Shown here piece by piece: positions 8,394 through 17,046 of a DNA stretch of 56,400 nucleotides. The stretch's first letter is position 1, and the number at the start of each line of letters is the position of its first letter. This stretch comes from Planctomyces sp. (GTDB lineage: Bacteria; Planctomycetota; Planctomycetia; Planctomycetales; Planctomycetaceae). The stretch spans positions 1 to 56,400 of the forward strand of contig PNLE01000004.1 in the NCBI GenBank assembly GCA_013822855.1, given 5' to 3'. Below the pieces are notes generated by a model, which did no database searches, was not told where the DNA came from, and saw only the letters and a program-made list of their open reading frames with translations. A program made the translations under genes and the position numbers.

Positions 8394-8418
8394 AAGGTTG
8401 TTGAGTAGTCGCTGTTTG

Positions 8419-9954
8419 CTAGTTGCCGATGCCGTAACGTTTCATCTTGTTGTAGAGCGTCACGCGGCTGATCCCCAGATCTTTGGCCGTTCGCGTCCGG
8501 CTGAAGCTGTTCTTGAAGAGGGCCTGCTCGATGATCTCCTTCTCGGTGAAGGCGATCTGCCCCTCCAGGCTGCGGTTGGGGGTCGCGCCGGGGGTGAACT
8601 GGTGGCCCAGATCGACCGAGGGATCGTTCGTCGGACCGGCGTAGCCACCCACGATGTGCGAGGGAAGATGTTCCGCCCGCAGCACGCCGTCGCGGCAATA
8701 GATGACCGCCCGCTGGATGACATGCTCCAGCTCGCGGACGTTCCCCGGCCAGGGGTAACCCAACAGGGCTTCGAACAGGCCGGGGTCGATCTCGCGGATC
8801 GTGACCCCATGCTTCTGCACGAACTGCCGCACGAAACGCCGGGCCAGAGGAACAATATCGACCTTGCGATGACGCAGCGGCGGGATGTTGAACTTGAGCA
8901 TATTGAGGCGATAGTAGAGATCGGGGCGGAAGCGGCCCTGTTCGACCAGCGGCTGCAGTTCGAGGTTGCTCGCGACGATGAGCCGGGCCTGTGAGCGGAG
9001 TGTCTGGTTCGAGCCGACCGGCTCGAACTCCCCTGTTTCGATCACCCGCAGCAGCTTGACCTGCTGCTCGAGGCCGAGGACGTCGATTTCGTCGAGCAGC
9101 AGCGAGCCACGGCGGGCGGCGATGAACTTCCCCTCCTTGTCGGCATGGGCACTGGTGAACGAGCCTTTCATGTGGCCGAAGAGTTCGCTCTCGATGATGT
9201 CGTTGGGCAGAGCCCCGCAAGCCACCGGCAGGAAGGGTTCCGTGCGGCGGGGCGAGATGTCGTGGATGAGTCGGGAGAGATACGTCTTGCCGGCACCGGT
9301 CTCGCCGATGAGCATGATGGTGACATCGTGCCGGGCTGCGATCTCCAGATCGGCCAGCATCTGCTGGAGTTGGGGCGAATTGGTCTCGAACCGCTTGCTG
9401 ATACTGTTGGCGGAAGCCGCCAGATCCTCGGCAAGGCTCGCACTGGAGCGTACGACGGGTGCGGGAGCGGCCGCAGGGGGAACAAGGCCCGCCGGGGTTT
9501 CATGCGACCGGTTGGCGGCGGGTCTGGATTCCGGTGCGGAGGGGAGTGGTCGCCGGGCGGGAGCCGCGGGTTCGACGGCCGATTGCCGGTCGGCGAGTTC
9601 ACGGAAGGTCTGCGCCAGGATCTGTGAATCGACCCGGCCCTTGAAGTGGGTGAGGTCGGTTTCGTCGGCCCGCTTCTGAAGCGATTCGGGGCAGTGATCC
9701 GGCGTGAGCATGGCGATCCGCAACGCGGGAAACCGCTCCTTGAGCAGCGAGAGCAGGCGGGCTTCAGCCACGCCGTTGTTGGAAGGCCGCCGGAAGTCGG
9801 CGACGAAGCCTTGGGGTGTCACCGATCGAAGTAGGTCCTGCACCTCCTCCGTGGAGTCGCAGGAACGGACATCGACCCGCCCTTGAAGTGCCGAGGGGAG
9901 TTCGACGGCCAACTGCTGATCGCATGAGAGCACAACGATGACGGGTTTGTTCAT
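8419..9954 (-). CDS. sigma-54-dependent Fis-type response-regulator-like activator
   Basis: 511 residues in three parts. Residues 1-~120 form a receiver-like domain (VIVVLSCDQQ at the start; D53 in FVADFRRP at the phosphoacceptor place). Residues 121-185 are a Pro/Ala linker. The AAA+ sigma-54 interaction domain spans ~190-420, with Walker A GETGAGKT (217-224), Walker B LLLDEID (285-291), and arginine-finger and sensor region (FRPDLYYRLN; YPWPGNVRELEHV). A C-terminal Fis-type helix-turn-helix (RTAKDLGISRVTLYNKM) ends it. The loop that contacts sigma-54, normally GAFTGA, reads GSFTSA (264-269). ATG 9954 starts the receiver fold, so the 37 upstream residues are excluded. It is divergent from the MFS gene; no histidine kinase is adjacent. 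Confidence 0.9.
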   Translation of the reverse strand: MNKPVIVVLSCDQQLAVELPSALQGRVDVRSCDSTEEVQDLLRSVTPQGFVADFRRPSNNGVAEARLLSLLKERFPALRIAMLTPDHCPESLQKRADETDLTHFKGRVDSQILAQTFRELADRQSAVEPAAPARRPLPSAPESRPAANRSHETPAGLVPPAAAPAPVVRSSASLAEDLAASANSISKRFETNSPQLQQMLADLEIAARHDVTIMLIGETGAGKTYLSRLIHDISPRRTEPFLPVACGALPNDIIESELFGHMKGSFTSAHADKEGKFIAARRGSLLLDEIDVLGLEQQVKLLRVIETGEFEPVGSNQTLRSQARLIVASNLELQPLVEQGRFRPDLYYRLNMLKFNIPPLRHRKVDIVPLARRFVRQFVQKHGVTIREIDPGLFEALLGYPWPGNVRELEHVIQRAVIYCRDGVLRAEHLPSHIVGGYAGPTNDPSVDLGHQFTPGATPNRSLEGQIAFTEKEIIEQALFKNSFSRTRTAKDLGISRVTLYNKMKRYGIGN

Positions 9955-10515
9955 GTCGAGTCGCCTGGGGCTGGTCGTGCCGGTGAAACGTGGGCCAATT
10001 GATCGAGTCGATTGACGTCGCGTCACAAACCAGAAACAAACCCCGCGCCAACCGGCAGGCAACATTCCGGTGGGTTGACGCTAATTCGCTGCAAGATATT
10101 TATATGATTGGTCTTGCGCCGATTCAAGAGGTGCTGGATTCGGCTCGACACTCCGAACGGGATGATGCCGAATCGCCACATCACCGGAACCATCGACGCG
10201 ACTTGGCAACATCTGTTGCCAATTGACTACAGCTGCCGCAAGGCCATGGCGCCCCGCGTGTTGGAGCCGGTCATCCCCGTGTTCGGAATCGCTTACAGTG
10301 CAGGCGTTGCGGGATGATCAGAAGTGACGAGCAGGAAGGAGACGAACCCCGCAGGCGGGAGGTGTGTCCACCGCTCGTGCGGTCTTCGCCGGATGAAGCA
10401 TGGTCTTCGTCCGATGAAGTCGTCTGTTAGACTTCGGGGAAAGTCGAGTACTTCTCTTCAATGAAACCTCGCTGCACATTCCCCGCCTTCTCTCCTCGCC
10501 TTGAATTGAGCCACT
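9955..10515. other. intergenic region between divergent regulator and MFS genes
   Basis: No gene seen. It holds a 20-bp palindrome (10203-10222), a pair of 18-bp direct repeats (10381-10398 and 10402-10419, 16/18 identical) and one GGTGGGTTGAC fragment of the GTGGGTT repeat family near 10069. Confidence 0.6.
10203..10222. promoter_or_regulatory. operator-like 9-bp perfect palindrome
   Basis: TTGGCAACA and TGTTGCCAA are perfect inverted arms with a 2-bp centre, in the divergent intergenic region. The size and symmetry fit a dimeric repressor or activator site, though a small RNA-type hairpin is also possible. No T-run follows. Confidence 0.45.
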
Positions 10516-11811
10516 ATGTCTGCCGCTGTTCTCGCTGGTGATCGCATGGAAGCGACCGGTTCCTCCGAGGTCTCCGAACCCGACATACGTCGGATGGATG
10601 GACAATCGGTCGGCCTGTTGACGCTGGGGCATTGCACGGTCGACCTCTGCCAGGGACTGGTTCCCGCCATGGTCTCGTATGTGGTACTTCGCGAGAACTA
10701 CACCTACTTCATGGGGGCGACACTCGTCTTCGCCACGGCGGCGATGTCTTCGATCGTCCAACCCGTCTTCGGCCAGATGGCCGACAAGCTCAAGCTCCAC
10801 TGGCTTCTGCCTGTCAGCGTGCTCACCGCCGGTGTGGCGCTTGCGCTGGGGGCTCAAAGTCCGCAGTATCCCATCCTGTTGATCGCCTTGGCGATGAGTG
10901 GCTTCGGCATCGCGGCCTTCCATCCCGAAGCGGCCCGGCAAACCCACTTGGCCGCAGGGGATCACCGCACCACGGCGATGAGCTTCTTCTCATTGGGCGG
11001 AAGCATCGGCTTCGCCCTCGCACCGGCTGTCGGTTCGTTCGCCCTCGAACGTGGCGGCAGGCTCGGGATGCTGTGGGTGCTCATTCCCACGCTGCTCGTC
11101 ACCTGGCTGTTGGCCCTGCAGTTCTCCCGATCGTCCTCCCCATCGAGGAAGCGGGCGGCGGCACGGGAAGTCCGCGCGCGGGATGATTGGTTCGGCTTCG
11201 GCGTCCTCTCCATCAGTGTGGTGGCCAGGTCGATCGTCTTCTTCGCCGTGAACACGTTTCTCGTGCTCTATTGGCGGCAGCGCTGGGGTCTGCCGACCGA
11301 GGGCATCCTGGACGCCGAATCCAGAGAACTCATGTCGCCTGGCTTGTTGCAAGCGGGGACGATCGCCCTTTCGGTCTTTCTGGGGGCCGGGATCGCCGGG
11401 ACGATTCTGGGCGGCTGGTTCGCCGATCGGGTGGGTCGCCGCGCCGTGCTTCAGGCCGGCTTTGGCTTGTCGCTGTTGACATTCCCGTGGATGGTCTGGT
11501 CCCCATCGCCCGCACTTTCGCTGGTAATGGTGGCGCTCACGGCAGCTCTGTTCTTCTCGCCCTCGAGCCCCGCAGTGGTGTTGGGGCAGGAGTATCTTCC
11601 CAACCGCGTCGGGATGGCTTCCGGCGTGACGATCGGCCTGGCTGTCAGCGTGGGGGGCATGGTTGTCCCCTTGCTCGGTTGGCTGGGCGACATCTACGGC
11701 CTTGGCGTGGTCTTCCTGATCATGGAAGCGATGCTCGCCGTCTGCTTCCTCTCCACACTGCTGCTGCCGGACCCACGCATCAGCACGCGGGAAGAGCCGC
11801 AACCGGCCTGA
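10516..11811 (+). CDS. MFS transporter, fosmidomycin-resistance (Fsr)-like
   Basis: 431 residues with about 12 membrane helices. The helix-1 pattern GHCTVDLCQGLVPAM matches the Fsr family (GH-x3-D-x3-G-x2-PA), and the loop motif AAFHPEAARQ is the Fsr signature (FHPE-A). The MFS loop motif GGWFADRVGRRAVLQ appears in the second half. Fsr-type proteins export small compounds; the substrate here is unknown. The start ATG at 10516 has only a weak ribosome site; M11 (10546) is an alternative. A terminator lies 43 bp downstream. Confidence 0.85.
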   Translation: MSAAVLAGDRMEATGSSEVSEPDIRRMDGQSVGLLTLGHCTVDLCQGLVPAMVSYVVLRENYTYFMGATLVFATAAMSSIVQPVFGQMADKLKLHWLLPVSVLTAGVALALGAQSPQYPILLIALAMSGFGIAAFHPEAARQTHLAAGDHRTTAMSFFSLGGSIGFALAPAVGSFALERGGRLGMLWVLIPTLLVTWLLALQFSRSSSPSRKRAAAREVRARDDWFGFGVLSISVVARSIVFFAVNTFLVLYWRQRWGLPTEGILDAESRELMSPGLLQAGTIALSVFLGAGIAGTILGGWFADRVGRRAVLQAGFGLSLLTFPWMVWSPSPALSLVMVALTAALFFSPSSPAVVLGQEYLPNRVGMASGVTIGLAVSVGGMVVPLLGWLGDIYGLGVVFLIMEAMLAVCFLSTLLLPDPRISTREEPQPA

Positions 11812-11853
11812 GCCCAGAGCGCGGCATGGCTCGATACCAATGTCTAGAAAAGC

Positions 11854-11897
11854 AAGAAGCCAGCATGTCCCGAAGGAGATGCCGGCTTCTTTGCGTT
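11854..11897 (+). terminator. intrinsic terminator after the MFS gene
   Basis: AAGAAGCCAGCAT pairs (one mismatch) with ATGCCGGCTTCTT across a 12-nt loop and runs into TTTGCGTTGTTGTTT. Confidence 0.75.
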
Positions 11898-12055
11898 GTT
11901 GTTTCCAAGGCGTTGGGCCGGTGGCGATGAACGGCTCAGTCAAACTGAGACATCCAGCGAGATGGGCCGATTAGTGTGGCCGGGCCAAGTTTGGCCGGGT
12001 CAGGTAGGGCCGGATTCAAGTCTGGCGATGATCCGCCAAGGGCGGATCGCTGCGA

Positions 12056-12343
12056 CTACTTGGCGGCGGGGGTCTTGGGAGCGGCTGGCTTGGCAGCCTT
12101 TGGAGCCTTGGCGGGCTTCGCGGCTGGGGCGGCCTTGGGCTTGGTCGACTTGACTGGCTTGGCAGCGGGGGCCGCCTTGGTGGCCTTGGCCGGCTTGACG
12201 GCTGGTTCAGCCTTCACAGGCTTTTCGGCCTTGGGCTTGGTCGACTTCGCTGGCTTAGCTGCGGCGGGCTTTGCGGCCGGGGTGGCCTTCTTCTCAACAG
12301 GCTTCTTCGCGGGAGCGGCCTTCGTCGTCGTCTTTGTCGCCAT
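12056..12343 (-). CDS. histone H1-like Lys/Ala/Pro-rich protein
   Basis: 95 residues, almost wholly Lys, Ala, Pro and Thr, with repeats such as AKSTKPKA and VKSTKPKA. It resembles the C-terminal tail of eukaryotic histone H1 and bacterial H1-like nucleoid proteins (AlgP, Hc1-type tails). It has no folded domain and no hydrophobic segment. It probably binds DNA non-specifically. ATG 12343 is supported by a CAGGAG ribosome site; the 11 residues upstream are excluded. A well-formed promoter lies about 170 bp upstream. Such sequences evolve by repeat slippage, so homology is compositional only. Confidence 0.75.
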   Translation of the reverse strand: MATKTTTKAAPAKKPVEKKATPAAKPAAAKPAKSTKPKAEKPVKAEPAVKPAKATKAAPAAKPVKSTKPKAAPAAKPAKAPKAAKPAAPKTPAAK

Positions 12344-13016
12344 GCTCGTAAACTCCTGAAACGTCTGGACGCACATATCTCACCGCTGGAGATCATCTCT
12401 CAGGGGGAGTTCGCTCTTGCGTCCTTGGAGCGAGTTTTGCGCCTAACATTCACACTCCATCCGAGGAGTGGTGTTCATCCTTGAAACTTAAAACATACTG
12501 GCAAGTTCTTTTGTAGGACGCTCCGAGAAACAGGTCAATCGGAATCTGTTCCATTGCAACACTTTGTTGCCAATCGTTCTGTCACAACTCTTCGTGCGGC
12601 TCACAGAATGATCGACGTAACCCACCGAAGGAAATTCGTTGTGGACATCTATCGGCCATTCCGGCTGGTGGGTTTGGGTGATCTGTAGCGAAATTAGCGA
12701 TTTCAGTGAAAATCCGGCTTGTGATTGATGGGGCGGTTGAGGGCACTTTTGGAAATGCGGATTCGACCGCCCGCCAACGCGAACTTGATCGAGGCCTCAC
12801 GCGTCCAGTGGCCGTTCCATCCGGTGGGTGGCCATCGAGGGAAACGGGATCTCGTGGCATCCGCCAGTCCATCTCAGCCTCTTGGTGAAGCACAATTTTC
12901 AGGATGGCTTTGGTGATTGCCACGCTTCAAAAACGTCCTTCCTTGACGCTGCCGCGAACAGCCCTGACAATCTGTTTCCTCGCCGTGCTCCATTGATTTT
13001 TGGAAGTTATCCCGCC
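12344..13016. other. intergenic region, H1-like promoter and one GTGGGTT-family hairpin
   Basis: No convincing gene. It contains the promoter for the H1-like gene, a small hairpin in its leader (CACTCC/GGAGTG, 12453-12470), and an ACCCACC (12620-12626) ... GGTGGGT (12667-12673) inverted pair belonging to the dispersed repeat family. A related GGTGGGT copy is near 12823. Confidence 0.55.
12510..12538 (-). promoter_or_regulatory. sigma-70-type promoter of the H1-like gene
   Basis: On the minus strand: TTGACC (-35), 17-bp spacer, TACAAA (-10). It faces the H1-like gene, with a leader of about 160 nt. Confidence 0.6.
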
Positions 13017-14231
13017 ATGCCCGCCATGACATTGTCACCCTTGGTCGATGCCTTAAAGCCCTCCGCCACGCTGGCCGCCGCCGCCAAGGCCCGTGAACTC
13101 AAGGGGAAGGGGATCAAGGTGCTCGACTTCACGTTGGGCGAGCCGGATTTCAACACACCCGAACACATCCAGACCGCCGCCATCGAAGCCATGAAGGCGG
13201 GCAAGACGCACTACACCCCTTCGGGTGGTATCGCCGAACTCAAGGAAGCCGTCTGCCGGGCCTACAAGCGGGATTACAACCTCGATTATGCGCCCGCGCA
13301 GGTTCTCGTCTCGAACGGTGCCAAGCATTCGATCCACAACGTGCTGGCCACGCTCTGCGGCCCCGGCGATGAAGTGATCATCCCCACGCCCTACTGGGTC
13401 AGCTACGGGGCACTGGTGGAACTGACGGGAGCCGTCCCAGTGCTGGTCGACACCACCGAGGCCAGCGGCTTCATCATGACGCCCGAACAGTTCGCCGCCG
13501 CCATCACGCCGCGCACCAAGCTGCTCCTCCTCAACAACCCCAGCAACCCGACGGGTGGCACCTACACACCGGCCCAGTTGGAAGCGTTGGGGAAGGTCGC
13601 GGTCGAAAAGAACATTCCCGTCCTCTCCGACGAGATCTACGAGAAGCTGATCTATCCCGGCAGCGAGTTCCGCTCGTTCGCCACCTTCAGCCCCGAAGTG
13701 AAGGCCCTCACGATCATCGTCAGCGGGGTCAGCAAGGCCTATGCGATGACGGGTTGGCGCATCGGCTGGACGATCGGGCCGGTTCCCGTGATCAAGGCGA
13801 TGGACAACCTGCAGAGCCAGGAAACTTCCAACCCGTGCAGCGTCAGCCAGTACGCCGCCGTCGCCGCCCTGGATGGCCCGCAGGATTCGGTCGAGGCGAT
13901 GCGGGTCGTCTTTGAACGCCGCCGCGAATACGCCCTGAGCCGCATTCGTCCCTGGCAGGAAAAGTACGGCATCACCTGCGCTCCTCCCGGCGGAGCGTTC
14001 TATCTGTTCTTCAATATCTCCAGCATGCTGGGCAAAAAGTTGCCGGGCGGGCAGGTCGCGAAGGACGCCTCCGAGTTCTGCACGATCCTGCTGGAACAGG
14101 CGCATGTCGCGCTTGTCACGGGGGACGCTTTCGGCGCACCGGGATTCGCCCGGCTGTCGTTCGCCACGGACGACACGACCTTGAAGCTCGGCTTCGATGC
14201 GATGGAGGAGTTTCTCGCCGCAGCCATCTGA
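13017..14231 (+). CDS. aspC: class I/II PLP-dependent aminotransferase, aspartate aminotransferase type
   Basis: 404 residues, the usual length. Family motifs in order: LDFTLGEPDFNTPEHI; YTPSGGIAELKEAV; SNGAKHSIHNV; LLLNNPSNPTGG (PLP-anchoring Asn); SDEIYEKLIY (Asp and Tyr contacting PLP); SGVSKAYAMTGWRIGW with the Schiff-base Lys; and FARLSFA with the carboxylate-binding Arg. It is most like subgroup Ib aspartate/prephenate aminotransferases. GGAAG ten bases upstream supports ATG 13017. The DAHP synthase gene follows, so a role in aromatic amino acid (prephenate/arogenate) supply is possible. Confidence 0.9.
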   Translation: MPAMTLSPLVDALKPSATLAAAAKARELKGKGIKVLDFTLGEPDFNTPEHIQTAAIEAMKAGKTHYTPSGGIAELKEAVCRAYKRDYNLDYAPAQVLVSNGAKHSIHNVLATLCGPGDEVIIPTPYWVSYGALVELTGAVPVLVDTTEASGFIMTPEQFAAAITPRTKLLLLNNPSNPTGGTYTPAQLEALGKVAVEKNIPVLSDEIYEKLIYPGSEFRSFATFSPEVKALTIIVSGVSKAYAMTGWRIGWTIGPVPVIKAMDNLQSQETSNPCSVSQYAAVAALDGPQDSVEAMRVVFERRREYALSRIRPWQEKYGITCAPPGGAFYLFFNISSMLGKKLPGGQVAKDASEFCTILLEQAHVALVTGDAFGAPGFARLSFATDDTTLKLGFDAMEEFLAAAI

Positions 14232-14447
14232 TCCCGCCCCGCCGACTGTTCCCGGCCTGGGTGGGAACCTAGAATAACATATGCAAATTGTGTGAAACGG
14301 GCCGAGTGCCTCGCTCGCACCGTTGGCCTGATCAAGAGTTGCCGCTGTTGGTTTCACTGGAGCGTCTGAGTTTCCTTAGCCGGTCCCTTCCGCCCGGCGC
14401 AATGAAGTTTGCGGCAAGTCCGCGTTGCTTCACAGAATGTCGATGTC

Positions 14448-15512
14448 ATGCAGCCGCTTCAAAATGTGAATGTCCGGGATACCGTGCCACTGATCGCCCC
14501 CCGCTACCTGAAGTCGGAAGAGAACATCTCCGACACCGCCATGCGCACGGTTGTCGAGGGGCGGGAGGCCATCAAGCGGATCCTCACGGGCGAGGATAGC
14601 CGCCTCTTCGTGACGGTCGGGCCTTGTTCGATCCATGATCATGTCGCCGCCCTCGAATACGCCCGCAAGCTCCGCGGGCTGGCCGAGAAGGTGAAGAGCC
14701 ACATGCTCGTCGTCATGCGGGTTTACTTCGAGAAGCCCCGCACGACCGTTGGCTGGAAGGGTCTGATCAACGACCCCCATTTGAACGAGACTTTCGACAT
14801 CGCGGCCGGCCTCCGCGCGGCCCGGCGGATCCTGCTCGAAGTCAACGACATGGGCCTGCCCGCTGCCACCGAATTGCTCGAAGCGATCACGCCGCAATAT
14901 ATTTCCGATCTGTTGGCGTTCTCGGCCATCGGGGCCCGCACCACCGAATCACCCACGCACCGCCAGATGGCCAGCGGCTTGTCGATGCCCGTCGGCTACA
15001 AGAACGGCACGGACGGCGCGCTGCAGGTCGCCCTCGATGCGATGCAGGCCGCCCGCACCTCGCACAGTTTCCTGGGCATCGACCCCGAGGGGAAGACCTG
15101 CATCATCAACACCAAGGGGAACCCCTGGGGCATGCTGATCCTCCGCGGCGGAAGGACGGCCCCCAACTACTCGCCCGAGCATGTCACCGAAGCGGTCGCG
15201 AAGCTCAAGGCGGCCAACCTCTGCGAGCGGATCATGGTGGATTGCAGCCATGCCAACTCTTACAAGGACTACACCAAGCAGCACCTTGTCTGGAACGATG
15301 TCATCGAGCGCCGCCTGGCGGGCGAGACAGCGTTGGCGGGCGTGATGGTCGAGAGCAACCTCCTCCCCGGCAACCAGCCGCTCAAAGATCCGGCCCAGCT
15401 CAAGTACGGCGTCTCGATCACCGACGGCTGCATCGGCTGGGAAGAAACCGAAGACCTCCTCCTCTCCGCCTACGAGAAAATGAACCCGACCCCGGCGGAA
15501 GCGACGGTTTAG
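14448..15512 (+). CDS. 3-deoxy-7-phosphoheptulonate (DAHP) synthase, class I AroF/G/H type
   Basis: 354 residues, as expected for the E. coli-type enzyme. It condenses phosphoenolpyruvate and erythrose 4-phosphate, the first shikimate step. Signatures: the PEP-site GPCSIHDHVAALEYA; YFEKPRTTVGWKGLINDP; GARTTESPTHRQMASGLS; GYKNGTDG; DCSHANSYKDY; and a C-terminal SITDGCIGWEETE (metal-binding Asp). ATG 14448 fits the family N-terminus; an upstream TTG extension is unlikely. It cannot be assigned to the Phe-, Tyr- or Trp-sensitive form from sequence alone. The aminotransferase gene upstream runs in the same direction, 216 bp away. Confidence 0.95.
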   Translation: MQPLQNVNVRDTVPLIAPRYLKSEENISDTAMRTVVEGREAIKRILTGEDSRLFVTVGPCSIHDHVAALEYARKLRGLAEKVKSHMLVVMRVYFEKPRTTVGWKGLINDPHLNETFDIAAGLRAARRILLEVNDMGLPAATELLEAITPQYISDLLAFSAIGARTTESPTHRQMASGLSMPVGYKNGTDGALQVALDAMQAARTSHSFLGIDPEGKTCIINTKGNPWGMLILRGGRTAPNYSPEHVTEAVAKLKAANLCERIMVDCSHANSYKDYTKQHLVWNDVIERRLAGETALAGVMVESNLLPGNQPLKDPAQLKYGVSITDGCIGWEETEDLLLSAYEKMNPTPAEATV

Positions 15513-15548
15513 CAACCGTTCGAGCTAGGTCTTGCTTCCTTTCAGCCG

Positions 15549-16358
15549 CTAGTAACGCCGTTTGACGTCCTGTGTCGTGACAAAATCCTGCAAGGCCTCT
15601 TCGGAGACCTGTGGAGCTGTTCCAAGTGGCACCGACGCCAGCATCATTGAATTGATCACCCGCCGGTGATGCGGCAGCGGGGATAAAATGGTGGCGGTGT
15701 GCAGCACCCCCTGCAAACTTCCGCTTCCAACAGCCGCCACGCTGTTGTTGATCACCACGATCTGTGGTCTGGTGGGATCGAACGATGTAAGGGCTGTCAT
15801 ATAGGGTGAGAGTTTTTCTTCACCCGGCACGAACATCGGGTTGTACCGTTCCAGCACCTCGGCGGGAGTTATTCCCAAGTCGCCGGCACACTTGGAGAAG
15901 TCGGCCATGGCAAGTTGCGACCGGACTTCACTTGGTTCGTAGCCGAGCACCAGCAGGCTCTCCTCCGGCCCACCGTCGCGGTGCAGTTTGGTCGATTCCT
16001 GCTGATCAAAGCGGCCCGCCGTCCAGCAGACAAAGTCCTTTCCGAGTCGCGCCCGATGAATCCGCGCCAAGTTGTTCTTGAGGTCGACTTGAAGCCCTCT
16101 CAGCGATTCCGAATCGGTGTTGAAACCCAAGTGAATGACACAAAACCCAGGTTCACTGTGATCGGTGCGGCAGACCTTGCGGTAAACCGCCGCGCCGAGA
16201 TCAGCGTAATCGACCTTGCCGGAATGCAGCTGGTTCTGTGAAACCTCGATTGTGTAGTCCGCTGACCCCCACATTGCGAGTTTTTCAATCGTGCCGGCTT
16301 CACCCACGAGGTTCCCCTCTGATTTTCGTTCGATGACATCGCGAAAATGGGGAGACAA
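15549..16358 (-). CDS. unrecognised protein, possible Fe(II)/2-oxoglutarate-oxygenase-like motifs
   Basis: 269 residues, soluble, no signal peptide. I cannot name the family. Visible features are an H-x-D motif (KLHRDGGPEES, mid-protein) and, near the C-terminus, GVLHTATILSPLPHHRRVINSMM. The latter gives a distal His and an Arg, an arrangement compatible with a 2-oxoglutarate-dependent oxygenase or cupin. It starts at TTG (16356-16358); the frame continues upstream to a stop without an ATG, so the N-terminus is uncertain (next internal ATG at 16274). It is convergent with DAHP synthase with 36 bp between the stops. Confidence 0.65.
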   Translation of the reverse strand: MSPHFRDVIERKSEGNLVGEAGTIEKLAMWGSADYTIEVSQNQLHSGKVDYADLGAAVYRKVCRTDHSEPGFCVIHLGFNTDSESLRGLQVDLKNNLARIHRARLGKDFVCWTAGRFDQQESTKLHRDGGPEESLLVLGYEPSEVRSQLAMADFSKCAGDLGITPAEVLERYNPMFVPGEEKLSPYMTALTSFDPTRPQIVVINNSVAAVGSGSLQGVLHTATILSPLPHHRRVINSMMLASVPLGTAPQVSEEALQDFVTTQDVKRRY

Positions 16359-16488
16359 CCGACTAATGCAATAGGTTCATTCAGCTAGGGCAGGGTCAAC
16401 CCTGCGGATCATGCGGGACGTAGCCACTCCATTAGCATTATTTCACCAACGATGCTGAGTACCACCATCGCGACGAGAGCCAACCCAC

Positions 16489-17046
16489 CTAATGCGGGCC
16501 GCTCAGTTCCAGCAGCGACTGGGTTCTCACGATGCCGCAGTGGGTGGGGAACGAGTGGAAGGCGTGGACGGAGATCGCGTGGCCGGTCACTTCGAGCATC
16601 AGGAGGCTCAAGGGGGCCGGGCTGAGGCGGTTGCGGGTGGGGAAGACGTGGCTGAGGGTCGCGCGGTGCAGATCGCTCAAGAGATCCTCATGCGCTCCCA
16701 GGAACTGATCCGGCTCCAGAAGTTCCAACTGGCTGCTGACAGAATACTCCCAGCCGCCGGTGGCGGGCCGGATGATGTGAGTCTTGCAGCCGCGGATCTT
16801 CTGTATCAGGCAGGATCGTGCGCTGGCCGAGGCCGGCGCCTGCTCGGCGATCAGTTCGCAGAGCACGCTTCCCTGCCGCTTCCAGATGACCGCATGCCCC
16901 ATGGGGGTGAGCGCGATCTCGGCGGTCACGTCATGGGTGCGGAAGACATCCTTTTCCACGGCACTCAAGAGTTCCGGGTGGGGGGCCTTCTGGCTGACCT
17001 GGAGCATCAGCGATGTCACGTCGGGTCGGACGGAATCGACGCGCAT
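16489..17046 (-). CDS. DUF2617-like protein
   Basis: 185 residues. The opening (RVDSVRPDVTSLMLQV...PHPELLSAVEKDVF) and later TAEIALTPMGHAVIWKR, THIIRPATGGWEYSVSSQLE, and YxHxFPTRNR-like HVFPTRNRLSPAPLSL match my recollection of the planctomycete family DUF2617. The function is unknown. The C-terminal HSFPTHCGIVRTQSLLEL is also typical. AAGG lies 10 bp before ATG 17046. It is transcribed in the same direction as the preceding unknown gene, 130 bp apart. Confidence 0.65.
   Translation of the reverse strand: MRVDSVRPDVTSLMLQVSQKAPHPELLSAVEKDVFRTHDVTAEIALTPMGHAVIWKRQGSVLCELIAEQAPASASARSCLIQKIRGCKTHIIRPATGGWEYSVSSQLELLEPDQFLGAHEDLLSDLHRATLSHVFPTRNRLSPAPLSLLMLEVTGHAISVHAFHSFPTHCGIVRTQSLLELSGPH

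Noticed and set aside
11974-12014. GGCCGGG direct repeats with a GGCCAA-GT-TTGGCC palindrome after the H1-like gene
   Set aside because: Short, GC-simple and without a T-run; cannot be told from chance or slippage.
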